DNA from: Spirochaetota bacterium
GTDB lineage: Bacteria > Spirochaetota > UBA4802 > UBA5368
Length of the DNA stretch: 9,404 nt
Reading direction: 5' to 3'
NCBI GenBank assembly: GCA_017998475.1
Contig: JAGODA010000109.1
Coordinates: 1 to 9,404 of the forward strand
A program made the translations under genes and the position numbers. Of this stretch, positions 1 through 6,616 are shown in pieces (within the stretch, counting starts at the first letter, position 1; each line of letters begins with the position of its first letter). The notes beneath the pieces were generated by a model. It saw only the letters and a list, made by a program, of their open reading frames with translations. It had not been told where the DNA came from and ran no database searches.

Positions 1-675
1 AAGCAGAAGCCCCATGCCGAGCTTTTCCAGGTCGCGCCGGTCCAGGATGGTACAGGAAACGCCCTTCAGTCTGGCGAGCTTTTTCGCCTCGGCGGCAATC
101 GAAACGGGATTGGCTCGTTCGCTCGTCTCGTTGATGAGGTCCCGGCAGAGTAGGGTGTTGGAGCAGATTATCGAAATCTCCCTGAGGAGTTTTGCCGCGC
201 CGGAGGCGTCCCCGGAATTGAAACGCGCCGATTGCGCGGGAGCGTCCACATCGTCCTTGCTGGTTTTGTAGCGATCGAAGCCGTAGTTGCCGAGATACAT
301 TCCCTCGGCGAGCGCGGCGATAACGTCCTTTTCCCCGAGGCTTTCCAGGCGAGGGGGTATGATTTCCAGCGCCGCAATTTTCTTTTTGCGCGCGGTGTCG
401 ACGGCCGATGCAGAGGCATTTCTCAATGTTTCGCGCGTGATTTCGTCGGGTTTTCCAAGTCCGGCTATGATCAGAGCGGGCTCTCCGGCTAAAGGAATGA
501 ACGCGCATTCCCCGCTCTTGCCCTTGAAAAAGCCGAGGTTTGCCTGATTCGTTATATGCGAAATACCTTCAGGAATGACCGCTCCCTTTCCGTCTTGGTA
601 GCCCTCGGGGAGGAACAGCACAACCGTATCCCGTTCGCTGAAGTCATACCTGGTTTCCCGTGCGGTCAATTTCAT
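1..675 (-). CDS. pepA: Leucyl aminopeptidase, M17 family (N-terminal part, cut by window edge)
   Basis: M17 enzymes are cytosolic, hexameric, two-metal exopeptidases that remove N-terminal residues from peptides during protein turnover. I translated the minus strand from ATG at 675-673 and it stays open to base 1, giving 225 residues. Residues 1-165 look like the variable N-terminal macro-like domain, including LIIAGLGKPDEI near 68-79 and a YLGNYGFDRYK stretch near 127-137, both typical of PepA. Residues 178-190 (RDLINETSERANP) match the conserved RDLxNExxxxxxP segment opening the catalytic domain, followed by LDRRDLEKLGMG at 211-222. The metal ligands and the NTDAEGR signature lie beyond the window, so activity cannot be judged. 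There is no in-frame start between the ATG and an upstream stop, and the ribosome binding site is poor (AGGGACGGG, rather far from the ATG). The gene lies 117 bases downstream of the 78-residue gene on the same strand and may be cotranscribed with it. Confidence 0.93.
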   Translation of the reverse strand, partial: MKLTARETRYDFSERDTVVLFLPEGYQDGKGAVIPEGISHITNQANLGFFKGKSGECAFIPLAGEPALIIAGLGKPDEITRETLRNASASAVDTARKKKIAALEIIPPRLESLGEKDVIAALAEGMYLGNYGFDRYKTSKDDVDAPAQSARFNSGDASGAAKLLREISIICSNTLLCRDLINETSERANPVSIAAEAKKLARLKGVSCTILDRRDLEKLGMGLLL

Positions 676-792
676 GAGGAATTCGCACCCGTCCCTTGAT
701 TGATAGAGGAGTCCGGAAGCGCCTCCCCGTACAGGGAAAGAAACCGGGGGTGACCGATTATTTCAACAAAAATTTGACGGGGAGTGTCGTTT

Positions 793-1029
793 TCAGAAGG
801 TCATCTCGAGCTCTTCTTCGATGAACCTGATCGCGAAATAGTCTACCATCAGCGATCTGATCTCGTCGAGCGGTGCGACCGGGGTTTTCTTTCCCCGGTT
901 GATGTCGGAAACTATCTCACGCTTGAGGAACGAGATATCAGTGTCCGTGAAATTGTCGAGCTCGATGATTTTTTCGACAATACGGCCGGCATTGTTTTTA
1001 AGGAAAGCGTTGTATCCCTCGCTCGTCAT
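793..1029 (-). CDS. Small acidic protein of unknown function, 78 residues
   Basis: I do not recognise this family. It is likely a real gene because GGAGGA sits 4 bases upstream of the ATG, and the reading frame is complete with a protein-like composition. There is no signal peptide, membrane segment or cysteine. The sequence is charged and predicted mostly helical: residues 1-40 alternate acidic and hydrophobic positions (FLKNNAGRIVEKIIELDNF near 9-27), residues 44-50 form a basic patch (NRGKKTP), and the C-terminus is strongly acidic (FIEEELEM at 69-76). This suggests a small cytosolic helical-bundle or partner-binding protein, but that is inference. It lies between rnr and pepA on the same strand. 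An AT-rich stretch 5' of it could carry its promoter, so it may be expressed separately from rnr and head a short unit with pepA. Confidence 0.72.
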   Translation of the reverse strand: MTSEGYNAFLKNNAGRIVEKIIELDNFTDTDISFLKREIVSDINRGKKTPVAPLDEIRSLMVDYFAIRFIEEELEMTF

Positions 1030-1058
1030 CGATTCCTCCGGCCGCCGGCGGGAGCGGT

Positions 1059-1080
1059 CCTTTACGCAGGCGTATAAAGG
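1059..1080 (-). repeat. Imperfect inverted repeat in the leader of the 78-residue gene
   Basis: CCTTTACGC (1059-1067) faces GCGT-AT-AAAGG (1070-1080) across a 2-base centre, with a 2-base bulge in the right arm. It lies about 30 bases upstream of the start codon. Such a short centre suits a DNA operator better than an RNA hairpin. It could also be chance, and no function is shown. Confidence 0.25.
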
Positions 1081-1085
1081 CTTGA

Positions 1086-1155
1086 TACACTATAGCGTAA
1101 ACGTGAGGGAGCGACTAAAAATATTATATATCTATGAAAATTTATATAATGGATT
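1086..1155 (-). promoter_or_regulatory. AT-rich stretch with possible promoter for the 78-residue gene and pepA
   Basis: This block is much richer in A and T than the surrounding sequence. On the minus strand it holds a perfect TATAAT at 1128-1123, about 95 bases upstream of the small gene's start, and a TATAGT at 1094-1089. Neither has a convincing TTGACA-like element at 16-18 bases. The composition and position favour a promoter, but the exact elements are uncertain. The rest of the 1030-1265 gap shows no gene and no convincing terminator for rnr. Confidence 0.35.
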
Positions 1156-1265
1156 GGGCCGCCCGGATTTCGCGCGGTTATTGGCTTAAAGCGGCGGGCG
1201 GAAGGACATCTGCGTGCTCACCCTGAACCGGCCGGACTCGCGGGGTGGGATGCCCGGGCCGCGGT

Positions 1266-3359
1266 TCATGCCACCTCGAAATCGATTCTCATTGTGTCTA
1301 TTTCCACGCCGGTAAGCCGTACGCGGACACGGTCGCCAAGCCTGAAGCGCCTGCCAAGTCTGCGTCCCACGATGGTGAATTCATCCTCATTTACAAGATA
1401 GTAGTCGTTGGTCAGCGCCCGAAGCGGCACCATCCCTTCTATGGGACGCTCGATGAGAGTAACGAAAAAGCCGTAACGCGAGATTCCGCTTATCACCGCG
1501 TCGAAAAGCTCCCCGACGCGATCGTACATCAGGCGGCATGATTTAAGCCGGTACAGGTCGCGCTCCGCGCTCTGGGCGACGCGTTCCATTTCGGAGCTCC
1601 TTTCCCCGAGGGGCCGGAGAGCCTCGACGGTGTACGGCGGGCTTTCGCGCAGTATGAGCGCCTTGAGGCACCGGTGCACGACGAGATCGGGATAGCGTCG
1701 TATGGGCGAGGTGAAATGGGTATAATCCTTGAATCCGAGGCCGAAGTGTCCAAGCGGTTCCACGCCGTAATAGGCCTGCATGAGGGATTTGAGGATGATG
1801 TAGTTCACCACCTCCTCGTCGTCGCGCCCGCGCACCCGGTCGATCACCTCCTGGATGGCAGTGCCTATATTGCCGCCGGAGCGAAGGGGGATCGAGAGGG
1901 TCTGGAGGAATTTACGGAGCGCCGTGAGCTTCTCCATCGAAATGTTTTCGTGGATGCGGTACAGGGTGGGGAAGTCGTTTTCCCGCAGGACCTTCGAGAC
2001 CGCTTCGTTGGCGCTCAGCATGAACTCTTCAATTATCAAATGGCTTTTAAGCCGCTGAGCGGCGATGAGATCAACGAGCGTGTTGCCTTCGTAAATGAAC
2101 TCGGAGTCGGTCAGGTTGAGATCGAGACGACCCAGCTGCATGCGCCGTTGTTTGAGAAGTACGGCGAATTCGTACATCGACAGGAGGAGGCGATCGATTT
2201 TCCGGCGTTTTCCGCTCTCGACCAGCGCGTGCGCCGAGGAATAGGTGAGGCGCCTGTCGACCCGTATGATGCCGCGGTGGAAGGCGTGCGACGTGAGCCT
2301 TCCCGTTTTATCGAAGACGAGTTCGGCCGACAGCGTGAGGCGGTCCACTCCCTCCTTCAACGAACACAGTTCATTGGAGAGAAGTTCCGGAAGCATGGGA
2401 ACGACGTGGTTTCCCAGATAGAAGCTGGTCCCTCTTCTGGCGGCCTCGAGATCGAGTTCGCCGCCCCTCGTAACGAAGGCCGAGACATCCGCTATATGGA
2501 CATACAGCTTGTATCCGCCGCGCGTATTCTCGAGCGATATGGCGTCGTCGAAATCCTTTGAGTTGTCGCCGTCAATGGTGACGGTGAAAAGCCCGCGGTA
2601 ATCCTTGCGCCCCTTTCTCTCGCGGGAAATGAATTTCTTGTCGTAAGCGTCGAGCTCATCATAGTGCGGGTGCTGGTCGGGAACGGAGTGTTTGATAAGG
2701 ATGCGCTGCACGTCGTATTCCTCGTTGTCCGGGGAAAACGAGCGTTCGAGCGTGCATTCCGTCATTCCGGACACGGTCCTGCCTGTCAGCTGGACGATGC
2801 ACAGATCGCCCTTTACAGGTTCGGAGGAAGAACGCCGTCCGCGTACCATTACGCCGCCGGGCAGGTCGACCAGGCGATAAAGGATATGTTCTTTCAGTTT
2901 GCTTTCCACGCGGGCGATATAGCGCTGTTTCTTGCGCTTGCTCACCGAGGTGACGCGCGCATGGCACTCTCCGCGTCTGATGTCAACCAGCTCGGCACGC
3001 ACGAGGTCTCCGGAATGCGCGTTGCCCGTGTTTTCTTTTTTTACCGCAAGCGTCCGACCATCGTCGGTTTTTATCGTACCGGCGCCTCTCCCGTCAATGG
3101 TGATCACCCCCTCCGGGGTGAACAGGCCGGTTCGGGTGTAACTCTTCCCGCGCCTGACGAGAAATCCGGCGGTGATGAGCTCCCGCAGTGTTTCATCGAC
3201 GCGCGGCTGTTCTTTGCGGTCCCGGCGGGAGGATTTTCCTCCTTTCCTGCGTGCGCGGGTGTCGTTTCCCGCCTCCGTTCGTGCGAGGACATCCGCGTGC
3301 GTGAAAGGGCCGTTGAAAGAGCGTACGGCGTCAATTATCCGTTTGGATGATATCGGCAT
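1266..3359 (-). CDS. rnr: RNase R family 3'-5' exoribonuclease
   Basis: RNase R degrades structured RNA processively from the 3' end to 5'-monophosphates in the cytoplasm and takes part in mRNA decay and rRNA quality control. The 697 residues show the family order: a winged-helix-like N-terminus (about 1-75) interrupted by a basic stretch near 35-53, two cold-shock-type RNA-binding domains (about 78-205), the RNB catalytic domain (about 250-575) and a C-terminal S1 domain (about 613-697). The catalytic acid cluster is intact: TIDGDNSKDFDDAIS gives D263, D269, D271 and D272. The late RNB signature THFTSPIRRYPDLVVHR lies at about 547-563. It is shorter than the E. coli enzyme (813 residues), mainly because it ends right after S1 and lacks the long lysine-rich tail. 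No other in-frame start exists between the ATG and an upstream stop, and no clear Shine-Dalgarno sequence precedes the ATG, so initiation may depend on coupling to the coiled-coil gene ending 31 bases upstream. Confidence 0.96.
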   Translation of the reverse strand: MPISSKRIIDAVRSFNGPFTHADVLARTEAGNDTRARRKGGKSSRRDRKEQPRVDETLRELITAGFLVRRGKSYTRTGLFTPEGVITIDGRGAGTIKTDDGRTLAVKKENTGNAHSGDLVRAELVDIRRGECHARVTSVSKRKKQRYIARVESKLKEHILYRLVDLPGGVMVRGRRSSSEPVKGDLCIVQLTGRTVSGMTECTLERSFSPDNEEYDVQRILIKHSVPDQHPHYDELDAYDKKFISRERKGRKDYRGLFTVTIDGDNSKDFDDAISLENTRGGYKLYVHIADVSAFVTRGGELDLEAARRGTSFYLGNHVVPMLPELLSNELCSLKEGVDRLTLSAELVFDKTGRLTSHAFHRGIIRVDRRLTYSSAHALVESGKRRKIDRLLLSMYEFAVLLKQRRMQLGRLDLNLTDSEFIYEGNTLVDLIAAQRLKSHLIIEEFMLSANEAVSKVLRENDFPTLYRIHENISMEKLTALRKFLQTLSIPLRSGGNIGTAIQEVIDRVRGRDDEEVVNYIILKSLMQAYYGVEPLGHFGLGFKDYTHFTSPIRRYPDLVVHRCLKALILRESPPYTVEALRPLGERSSEMERVAQSAERDLYRLKSCRLMYDRVGELFDAVISGISRYGFFVTLIERPIEGMVPLRALTNDYYLVNEDEFTIVGRRLGRRFRLGDRVRVRLTGVEIDTMRIDFEVA

Positions 3360-3390
3360 GGTATAAGTGGAGCGCGGGCCCGATCGCGGA

Positions 3391-3729
3391 CTATTCAGCG
3401 GTCTTTCCGGATCCGGCGGAAGTCCCCGCGGCGCGGGCCTGCTTTATCTCTTCAATTTCTTTCCTTCTGGCCGCGATGGTGGTTCTGCAGTCGATGATGT
3501 TCCTGTGCCGTGAAATGACGGCATCATCGTCGATATTGATCGAGCGCGCGCCCTCTTCGATCTTGCCTGAAACGTATTCACCAATTTCGATATGATTCTT
3601 CTCGATGGTGTACTCGAGCCTTTTGATCTCCAGGCTCAGTTTCGCCAGCCGGGTATATTCCTCGGTCTTGTCGACCAGCATTTCACTGTATTTAATAAAC
3701 GATTTGCGCGCGTCTTTTAAAAATCCCAT
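3391..3729 (-). CDS. Small coiled-coil protein of unknown function, 112 residues
   Basis: It starts at ATG 3729 with GGGGGA about 7 bases upstream. The first 16 residues (MGFLKDARKSFIKYSE) could form an amphipathic helix. Residues 20-55 form a heptad-like coiled coil (LAKLSLEIKRLEYTIEKNH near 28-46, then EIGEYVSGKIEEG). After a short acidic break (INIDDDA) a second helix covers about 73-97 (ARRKEIEEIKQARA), and the tail is rich in A, G and S. The amphipathic start followed by an EIKRLE...EIGEYV pattern recalls small bacterial proteins that often end in a zinc ribbon, but no cysteine pair is present here, so this would be a ribbon-less form. It has no signal peptide or membrane segment. It is the gene immediately upstream of rnr on the same strand and probably cotranscribed with it; a link to RNA metabolism is only suggested by context. 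Confidence 0.78.
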   Translation of the reverse strand: MGFLKDARKSFIKYSEMLVDKTEEYTRLAKLSLEIKRLEYTIEKNHIEIGEYVSGKIEEGARSINIDDDAVISRHRNIIDCRTTIAARRKEIEEIKQARAAGTSAGSGKTAE

Positions 3730-3756
3730 TCTCGTCCCCCGATTCGTTCCTCGAGG

Positions 3757-3786
3757 AGGATACTATTCGGAAGCGGTATTTGTCAA
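3757..3786 (-). promoter_or_regulatory. Candidate sigma70-type promoter for the coiled-coil gene and rnr
   Basis: On the minus strand a perfect TTGACA (3786-3781) is followed after 18 bases by TATCCT (3762-3757); TAGTAT, three bases nearer, is an alternative -10 at 15-base spacing. The element lies 28-57 bases upstream of the 112-residue gene and 17 bases past the pseudouridine synthase stop, so the coiled-coil gene and rnr can be transcribed separately from the synthase. A 10-base palindrome (TCCTCGAGGA, 3748-3757) touches the -10 region; palindromes this short are expected several times per window by chance. Confidence 0.55.
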
Positions 3787-3802
3787 TGATAAATGTCCCG
3801 TT

Positions 3803-4543
3803 TCAGAGCCCGTCGTTACGTATGATGTCCCGGATGATATCACCCAGCGGACGCGGCAAATCGACGCGTGAAGAAATGCGCGCGGGGAGTTCCGAGTGAA
3901 TTTCAATCGGAACTTTCAGCGTCGGGTGCGTGAAGCGAAGAAAGCAGGAGTGAAGTCCTATCGCGTCAGGGGTATCCCGTTCCGGTGAGCCGTATCGGAA
4001 ATCTCCGGTTACGGGTAATCCTGACGCGGCGAGCTGTGCGCGAATCTGGTGTTTCCGTCCCGTGTGCAGATTGATCAGAAGAAGGGCGAGATGTGATTTC
4101 CATGCTATGGGGGCGTAGGCCAGCGACGCCTCTTTTGATTTCGGTCCCGCAGTTGCCGCGATGATTGTTGTGTCGCGCCTGCGCTCAAGGTGGTGTGTGA
4201 GCGTTCTCCATGCCGGGTGAAGGCCGGATGCCGCCATCGAGCACGACGGATCGTGTACAAGTGCGGCATACAGTTTCATCACCCGCCGGTATTTAAACTC
4301 GTCGAAGAGACGTCCCGCCGCCTTGGAGGTCCGGGCGAAGAGTACGGGGCCCGAAACGGTGCGGTCGAGCCGGTGCACCGCGCCGAGGAACACCTCGCCG
4401 GGTTTGCCGTATTTATCGCGGACATACTCCTTCACCAGGTCGATGAGTGCGGTACGTCCCGTGCTGTCCCGCTGGGTGATCATGCCCGCCGGTTTCTCGA
4501 CGGCGATGACGTGATTGTCCTCGTACAGAATTTCGAGCCGCAT
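3803..4543 (-). CDS. RluA-family RNA pseudouridine synthase
   Basis: The enzyme isomerises uridine to pseudouridine in rRNA or tRNA. The 246 residues are essentially a bare catalytic domain without an N-terminal S4 RNA-binding domain. Key motifs are YEDNHVIAVEKPAGM at 7-21; the catalytic motif VHRLDRTVSG at 57-64 and onward, with D60 as the nucleophilic aspartate; and LHTGRKHQIRAQLA at about 159-172, which holds the conserved substrate-pocket GRxHQIR. VTGDFRYG at 178-185 matches the usual GDxxYG. The S4-less form fits RluA, TruC or YqcB-like members as well as shortened rRNA enzymes, so I assign no target site and no symbol. The start is the only in-frame ATG near the N-terminus and has no strong Shine-Dalgarno sequence. 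It is the first gene of the leftward block, facing the divergent region. I see no clear terminator after its stop. Confidence 0.93.
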   Translation of the reverse strand: MRLEILYEDNHVIAVEKPAGMITQRDSTGRTALIDLVKEYVRDKYGKPGEVFLGAVHRLDRTVSGPVLFARTSKAAGRLFDEFKYRRVMKLYAALVHDPSCSMAASGLHPAWRTLTHHLERRRDTTIIAATAGPKSKEASLAYAPIAWKSHLALLLINLHTGRKHQIRAQLAASGLPVTGDFRYGSPERDTPDAIGLHSCFLRFTHPTLKVPIEIHSELPARISSRVDLPRPLGDIIRDIIRNDGL

Positions 4544-4809
4544 CGCGTGTGTCCGTATCGATTTCGTCGGGTCCGCCGCTGACGACCGTTAATGATTGGC
4601 CGGAACGGATCCCGACGACCATACTGTACGAGACGCTCCGGAAATAAAAGCACAATCTTTGGAAGATGTACGCCTTGCGTCGTTCCCACGCGAATAGCCG
4701 GCGCTGTAAGGGAATCTGTTAGGCATAACCAGGGGATTTCCCTGATTGTATCACGCGCTTTATATGGTAGTAAATAGACTTCGAGAAAGGGCATGTTTCC
4801 GGGTGATCT

Positions 4810-4838
4810 TTGATGAACGCGTTTGTATCGAATAAAAT
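4810..4838 (+). promoter_or_regulatory. Candidate sigma70-type promoter for the signalling operon
   Basis: TTGATG (4810-4815), a 17-base spacer and TAAAAT (4833-4838) make a good housekeeping promoter inside an AT-rich stretch. Initiation near 4845 would give a leader of about 170 bases before the chemoreceptor ATG, long enough to hold the hairpin and palindrome described separately. A flagellar sigma28 promoter was looked for and not found at proper spacing. Confidence 0.55.
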
Positions 4839-4975
4839 TGTGGAAAAATACAAATATAAAGCGATCATTTGCTTCTCGGCGGATGATACCCCGTGTTTAC
4901 TGCCGCGGTCAGCGGGGAAGGGGTGTTGCCGGCGATTCATTCTCATAGCCTGTCGATGATCGTGGTTTCTTTGGC

Positions 4976-4989
4976 GGTCTGATCAGACC
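4976..4989. repeat. Perfect 14-base palindrome in the chemoreceptor leader
   Basis: GGTCTGATCAGACC reads identically on both strands and ends 15 bases before the AAGGAG ribosome binding site. It could be a binding site for a dimeric regulator, or in RNA a 5-bp stem with a GATC loop. A palindrome of this length is expected roughly once per 16 kb by chance, so only its position makes it notable. Confidence 0.35.
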
Positions 4990-5017
4990 AGCGCACTCAT
5001 TAAAAAGGAGTACTGCC

Positions 5018-6574
5018 ATGACGGGTAGGATGCTTGCCTCCATTCTCAGCGTGTACGACGGCGCGTCTTTCGACAGGAGGGAAAAAGTCAAGCTTCTGTT
5101 CCATTTCAATCTTTTTACCATACTTCTATTTTCCATCATCATTGTGTTGATCAACGGCGCGAACATCTTCGCGCTCGCGGCGGGAGTCAATTATATTCTT
5201 GCCGCGTTTATCGCGGTTCCGCTTCTCAGCATGCTGCTGCTCCGCAGGGGGAGCTACGACGCCGCCTCCGTCGTCTCCGTGACGATACTTTCCGTGGGCA
5301 TCATGGCGATTCTGTATAACGGATTTTTCACCAAGGGGAACCTTGATTTTATCAGCAACCTGAACTACGTGCCCGCGGCCATCATCTTCGCTGCGATATT
5401 CTGCCGAATGGGATATATGATGGGGCTGGGCCTTTTCTTCATCGCTGCGGGCACCGGAATCGTTTACCTTGTCGGCGGTTCGCAGATGGACATTGCGGCC
5501 CAGAAGTTTGTTCGGAAGGCGTATTTCGACTACCTTTTCGCGGTTATATTCTCGCTCGCGCTGTGCTATCTAATGATACGGATCAACAGGCGCGGCTACC
5601 AGGTGGCGCGCGAGGAGTCGGACCTCAACAGGGAACAGTTCCTCACGCTGCAGGAGCTCTTCACTTCCATCCGGGAGATATCGAGCGAGCTCGCGTCATC
5701 ATCGTACAACATGGCGGCCACGGCGGCCGCCTTCGCGGAGAGCACGCAGTCGCAGGCGGCGACCGCGGAAGAGGTGTCGGCGTCGATAGAAGAGATAACA
5801 TCGGGCATAGAAAGCGTCGCGGCGAGCTCACTCTCCCAGAACGAAAGCGTCTCGGGCCTGATTGAGGTTTTTGAACGGCTCTCCCGGGGAATAGGCGATA
5901 CGGGCGAGAGGATCGAGCTTGCGATGAGGAAGGCGGCCTCTATATCGGAACGCGCGGTGGCGGGCACAGAGATGCTTTCCCAGATGGACGAGAGCATGCG
6001 GAACATCGTCGCCAGCTCGCGGGACATGAACGGAATAGTGGAAATAATAAGGGATATTTTCGACAAGATCAACCTGCTCTCGCTCAACGCGGCCATAGAG
6101 GCTGCACGTGCGGGAGACGCGGGAAGGGGGTTCGCCGTGGTCGCCGACGAAATCGCGAAACTTGCGGACCAGACCGGATCGAGCCTGAAGGAAATCGACG
6201 CGCTCATAAAAGGGAATGAAGGCGAGATCCAGAGCGGATTATCGAGGCTTGATATGGTTGTGGGTATCATAAACGAGATCCTGGCGAGTCTCCGTGAGAT
6301 AAATGACGGAATGAACGAAGCGAACGATTTCATGAAGGAGCAGCTTCGCGTGAATAAAGACGTCGACGAGAAATCGAGGACCGTTAAAAAGCTGGCGGAA
6401 GAGATAACAATGGCCACAGGGGAACAGAAGTCGGCCACCGACGAGATCGTTCGATCCGTAGGCCTGATCAACGAACAGGCAGTGTCCGGCGCGGAATCCG
6501 CCGAGAAGCTCGCGGCGAGTATAGAGGAGCTGTCGCGCATGGCATCGACCATGAAGAGCAGGATACAGGAGTAG
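5018..6574 (+). CDS. Methyl-accepting chemotaxis protein with multi-pass membrane domain
   Basis: Chemoreceptors sense a stimulus and control CheA kinase through a cytoplasmic four-helix signalling bundle. This one has 518 residues. About six hydrophobic segments fall near 27-46, 50-75, 82-104, 117-131, 133-153 and 168-188, with short loops and no large periplasmic domain. The hydrophilic remainder (190-518) is the signalling domain. Its hairpin tip is well conserved: [20 protein letters not shown] at 351-370, then [16 protein letters not shown]. Two sites fit the methylation consensus, E251/E252 and E258/E259, one heptad apart; a third pair, E469/Q470, fits partly. This implies CheR/CheB adaptation encoded elsewhere. 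I see no HAMP domain between the last membrane segment and the bundle, and no C-terminal NWETF-type CheR tether. AAGGAG lies 7 bases upstream of the ATG, which is a strong site. It is the first gene of the rightward operon, 42 bases ahead of the histidine kinase. The membrane domain could sense membrane state, a small hydrophobic ligand or a partner protein; this is unknown. Confidence 0.95.
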   Translation: MTGRMLASILSVYDGASFDRREKVKLLFHFNLFTILLFSIIIVLINGANIFALAAGVNYILAAFIAVPLLSMLLLRRGSYDAASVVSVTILSVGIMAILYNGFFTKGNLDFISNLNYVPAAIIFAAIFCRMGYMMGLGLFFIAAGTGIVYLVGGSQMDIAAQKFVRKAYFDYLFAVIFSLALCYLMIRINRRGYQVAREESDLNREQFLTLQELFTSIREISSELASSSYNMAATAAAFAESTQSQAATAEEVSASIEEITSGIESVAASSLSQNESVSGLIEVFERLSRGIGDTGERIELAMRKAASISERAVAGTEMLSQMDESMRNIVASSRDMNGIVEIIRDIFDKINLLSLNAAIEAARAGDAGRGFAVVADEIAKLADQTGSSLKEIDALIKGNEGEIQSGLSRLDMVVGIINEILASLREINDGMNEANDFMKEQLRVNKDVDEKSRTVKKLAEEITMATGEQKSATDEIVRSVGLINEQAVSGAESAEKLAASIEELSRMASTMKSRIQE

Positions 6575-6588
6575 GCCCATAACGGGCC
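6574..6588 (+). repeat. Short hairpin between chemoreceptor and kinase genes
   Basis: GGCCC (6574-6578) pairs with GGGCC (6584-6588) around a 5-base loop, starting in the chemoreceptor stop codon. No T-run follows, so it is not an intrinsic terminator. It could slow ribosomes or stabilise the upstream message, or be chance. Confidence 0.25.
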
Positions 6589-6616
6589 AGAATCGCACAC
6601 GCTGCGGGATACGCGA

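Larger units (their letters stand above)
4544..5017. other. Divergent intergenic region between the pseudouridine synthase and the chemoreceptor
   Basis: These 474 bases separate two oppositely transcribed blocks. No open frame here looks like a gene: those present are short, lack good ribosome binding sites and have unlikely compositions. The right half carries a promoter for the chemoreceptor, a possible hairpin (CCCCG at 4889-4893 facing CGGGG at 4913-4917, with CTG/CAG pairing inside) and a 14-base palindrome. For the leftward gene a TACAAT (minus strand, 4750-4745) has only a weak -35 partner, so its promoter is unresolved. The stretch around 4780-4870 is distinctly AT-rich. Confidence 0.6.

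Noticed and set aside
1159..1201. Inverted repeat CCGCCCG and CGGGCGG as a terminator after rnr
   Set aside because: The 7-base arms are separated by 29 bases and no T-run follows on the minus strand; such arms are expected by chance in GC-rich DNA.
1134..1226. 30-codon plus-strand open frame starting in the AT-rich leader
   Set aside because: It has no ribosome binding site, is very short, and ends among GC-rich spacer sequence with no protein-like pattern.
1674..2561. Long plus-strand open frame (295 codons) opposite rnr
   Set aside because: It lies fully inside the RNase R gene on the other strand, which has complete domains and catalytic motifs. Long antisense frames are common in GC-rich coding DNA and the translation has no recognisable domain.
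4352..4369. Unusual HRLDRTVSG catalytic motif in the pseudouridine synthase
   Set aside because: The catalytic aspartate and flanking arginine are intact, and an HRLDRxxSG form is a known variant in this family, so it does not suggest loss of function.
4733..4755. Small inverted repeat CAGGG / CCCTG as a terminator or operator
   Set aside because: Only five base pairs with no extension or T-run; too weak to call.
4857..4886. Flagellar sigma28-like promoter before the chemoreceptor (TAAA and GCGGATGA)
   Set aside because: The -10 matches six of eight positions, but the spacing is 18 bases rather than about 15, and a better sigma70-type promoter lies nearby.
4480..4946. Small open frames on both strands in the divergent intergenic region
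   Set aside because: None has a good ribosome binding site and start pair, and compositions look random; the sequence instead shows promoter-like features.
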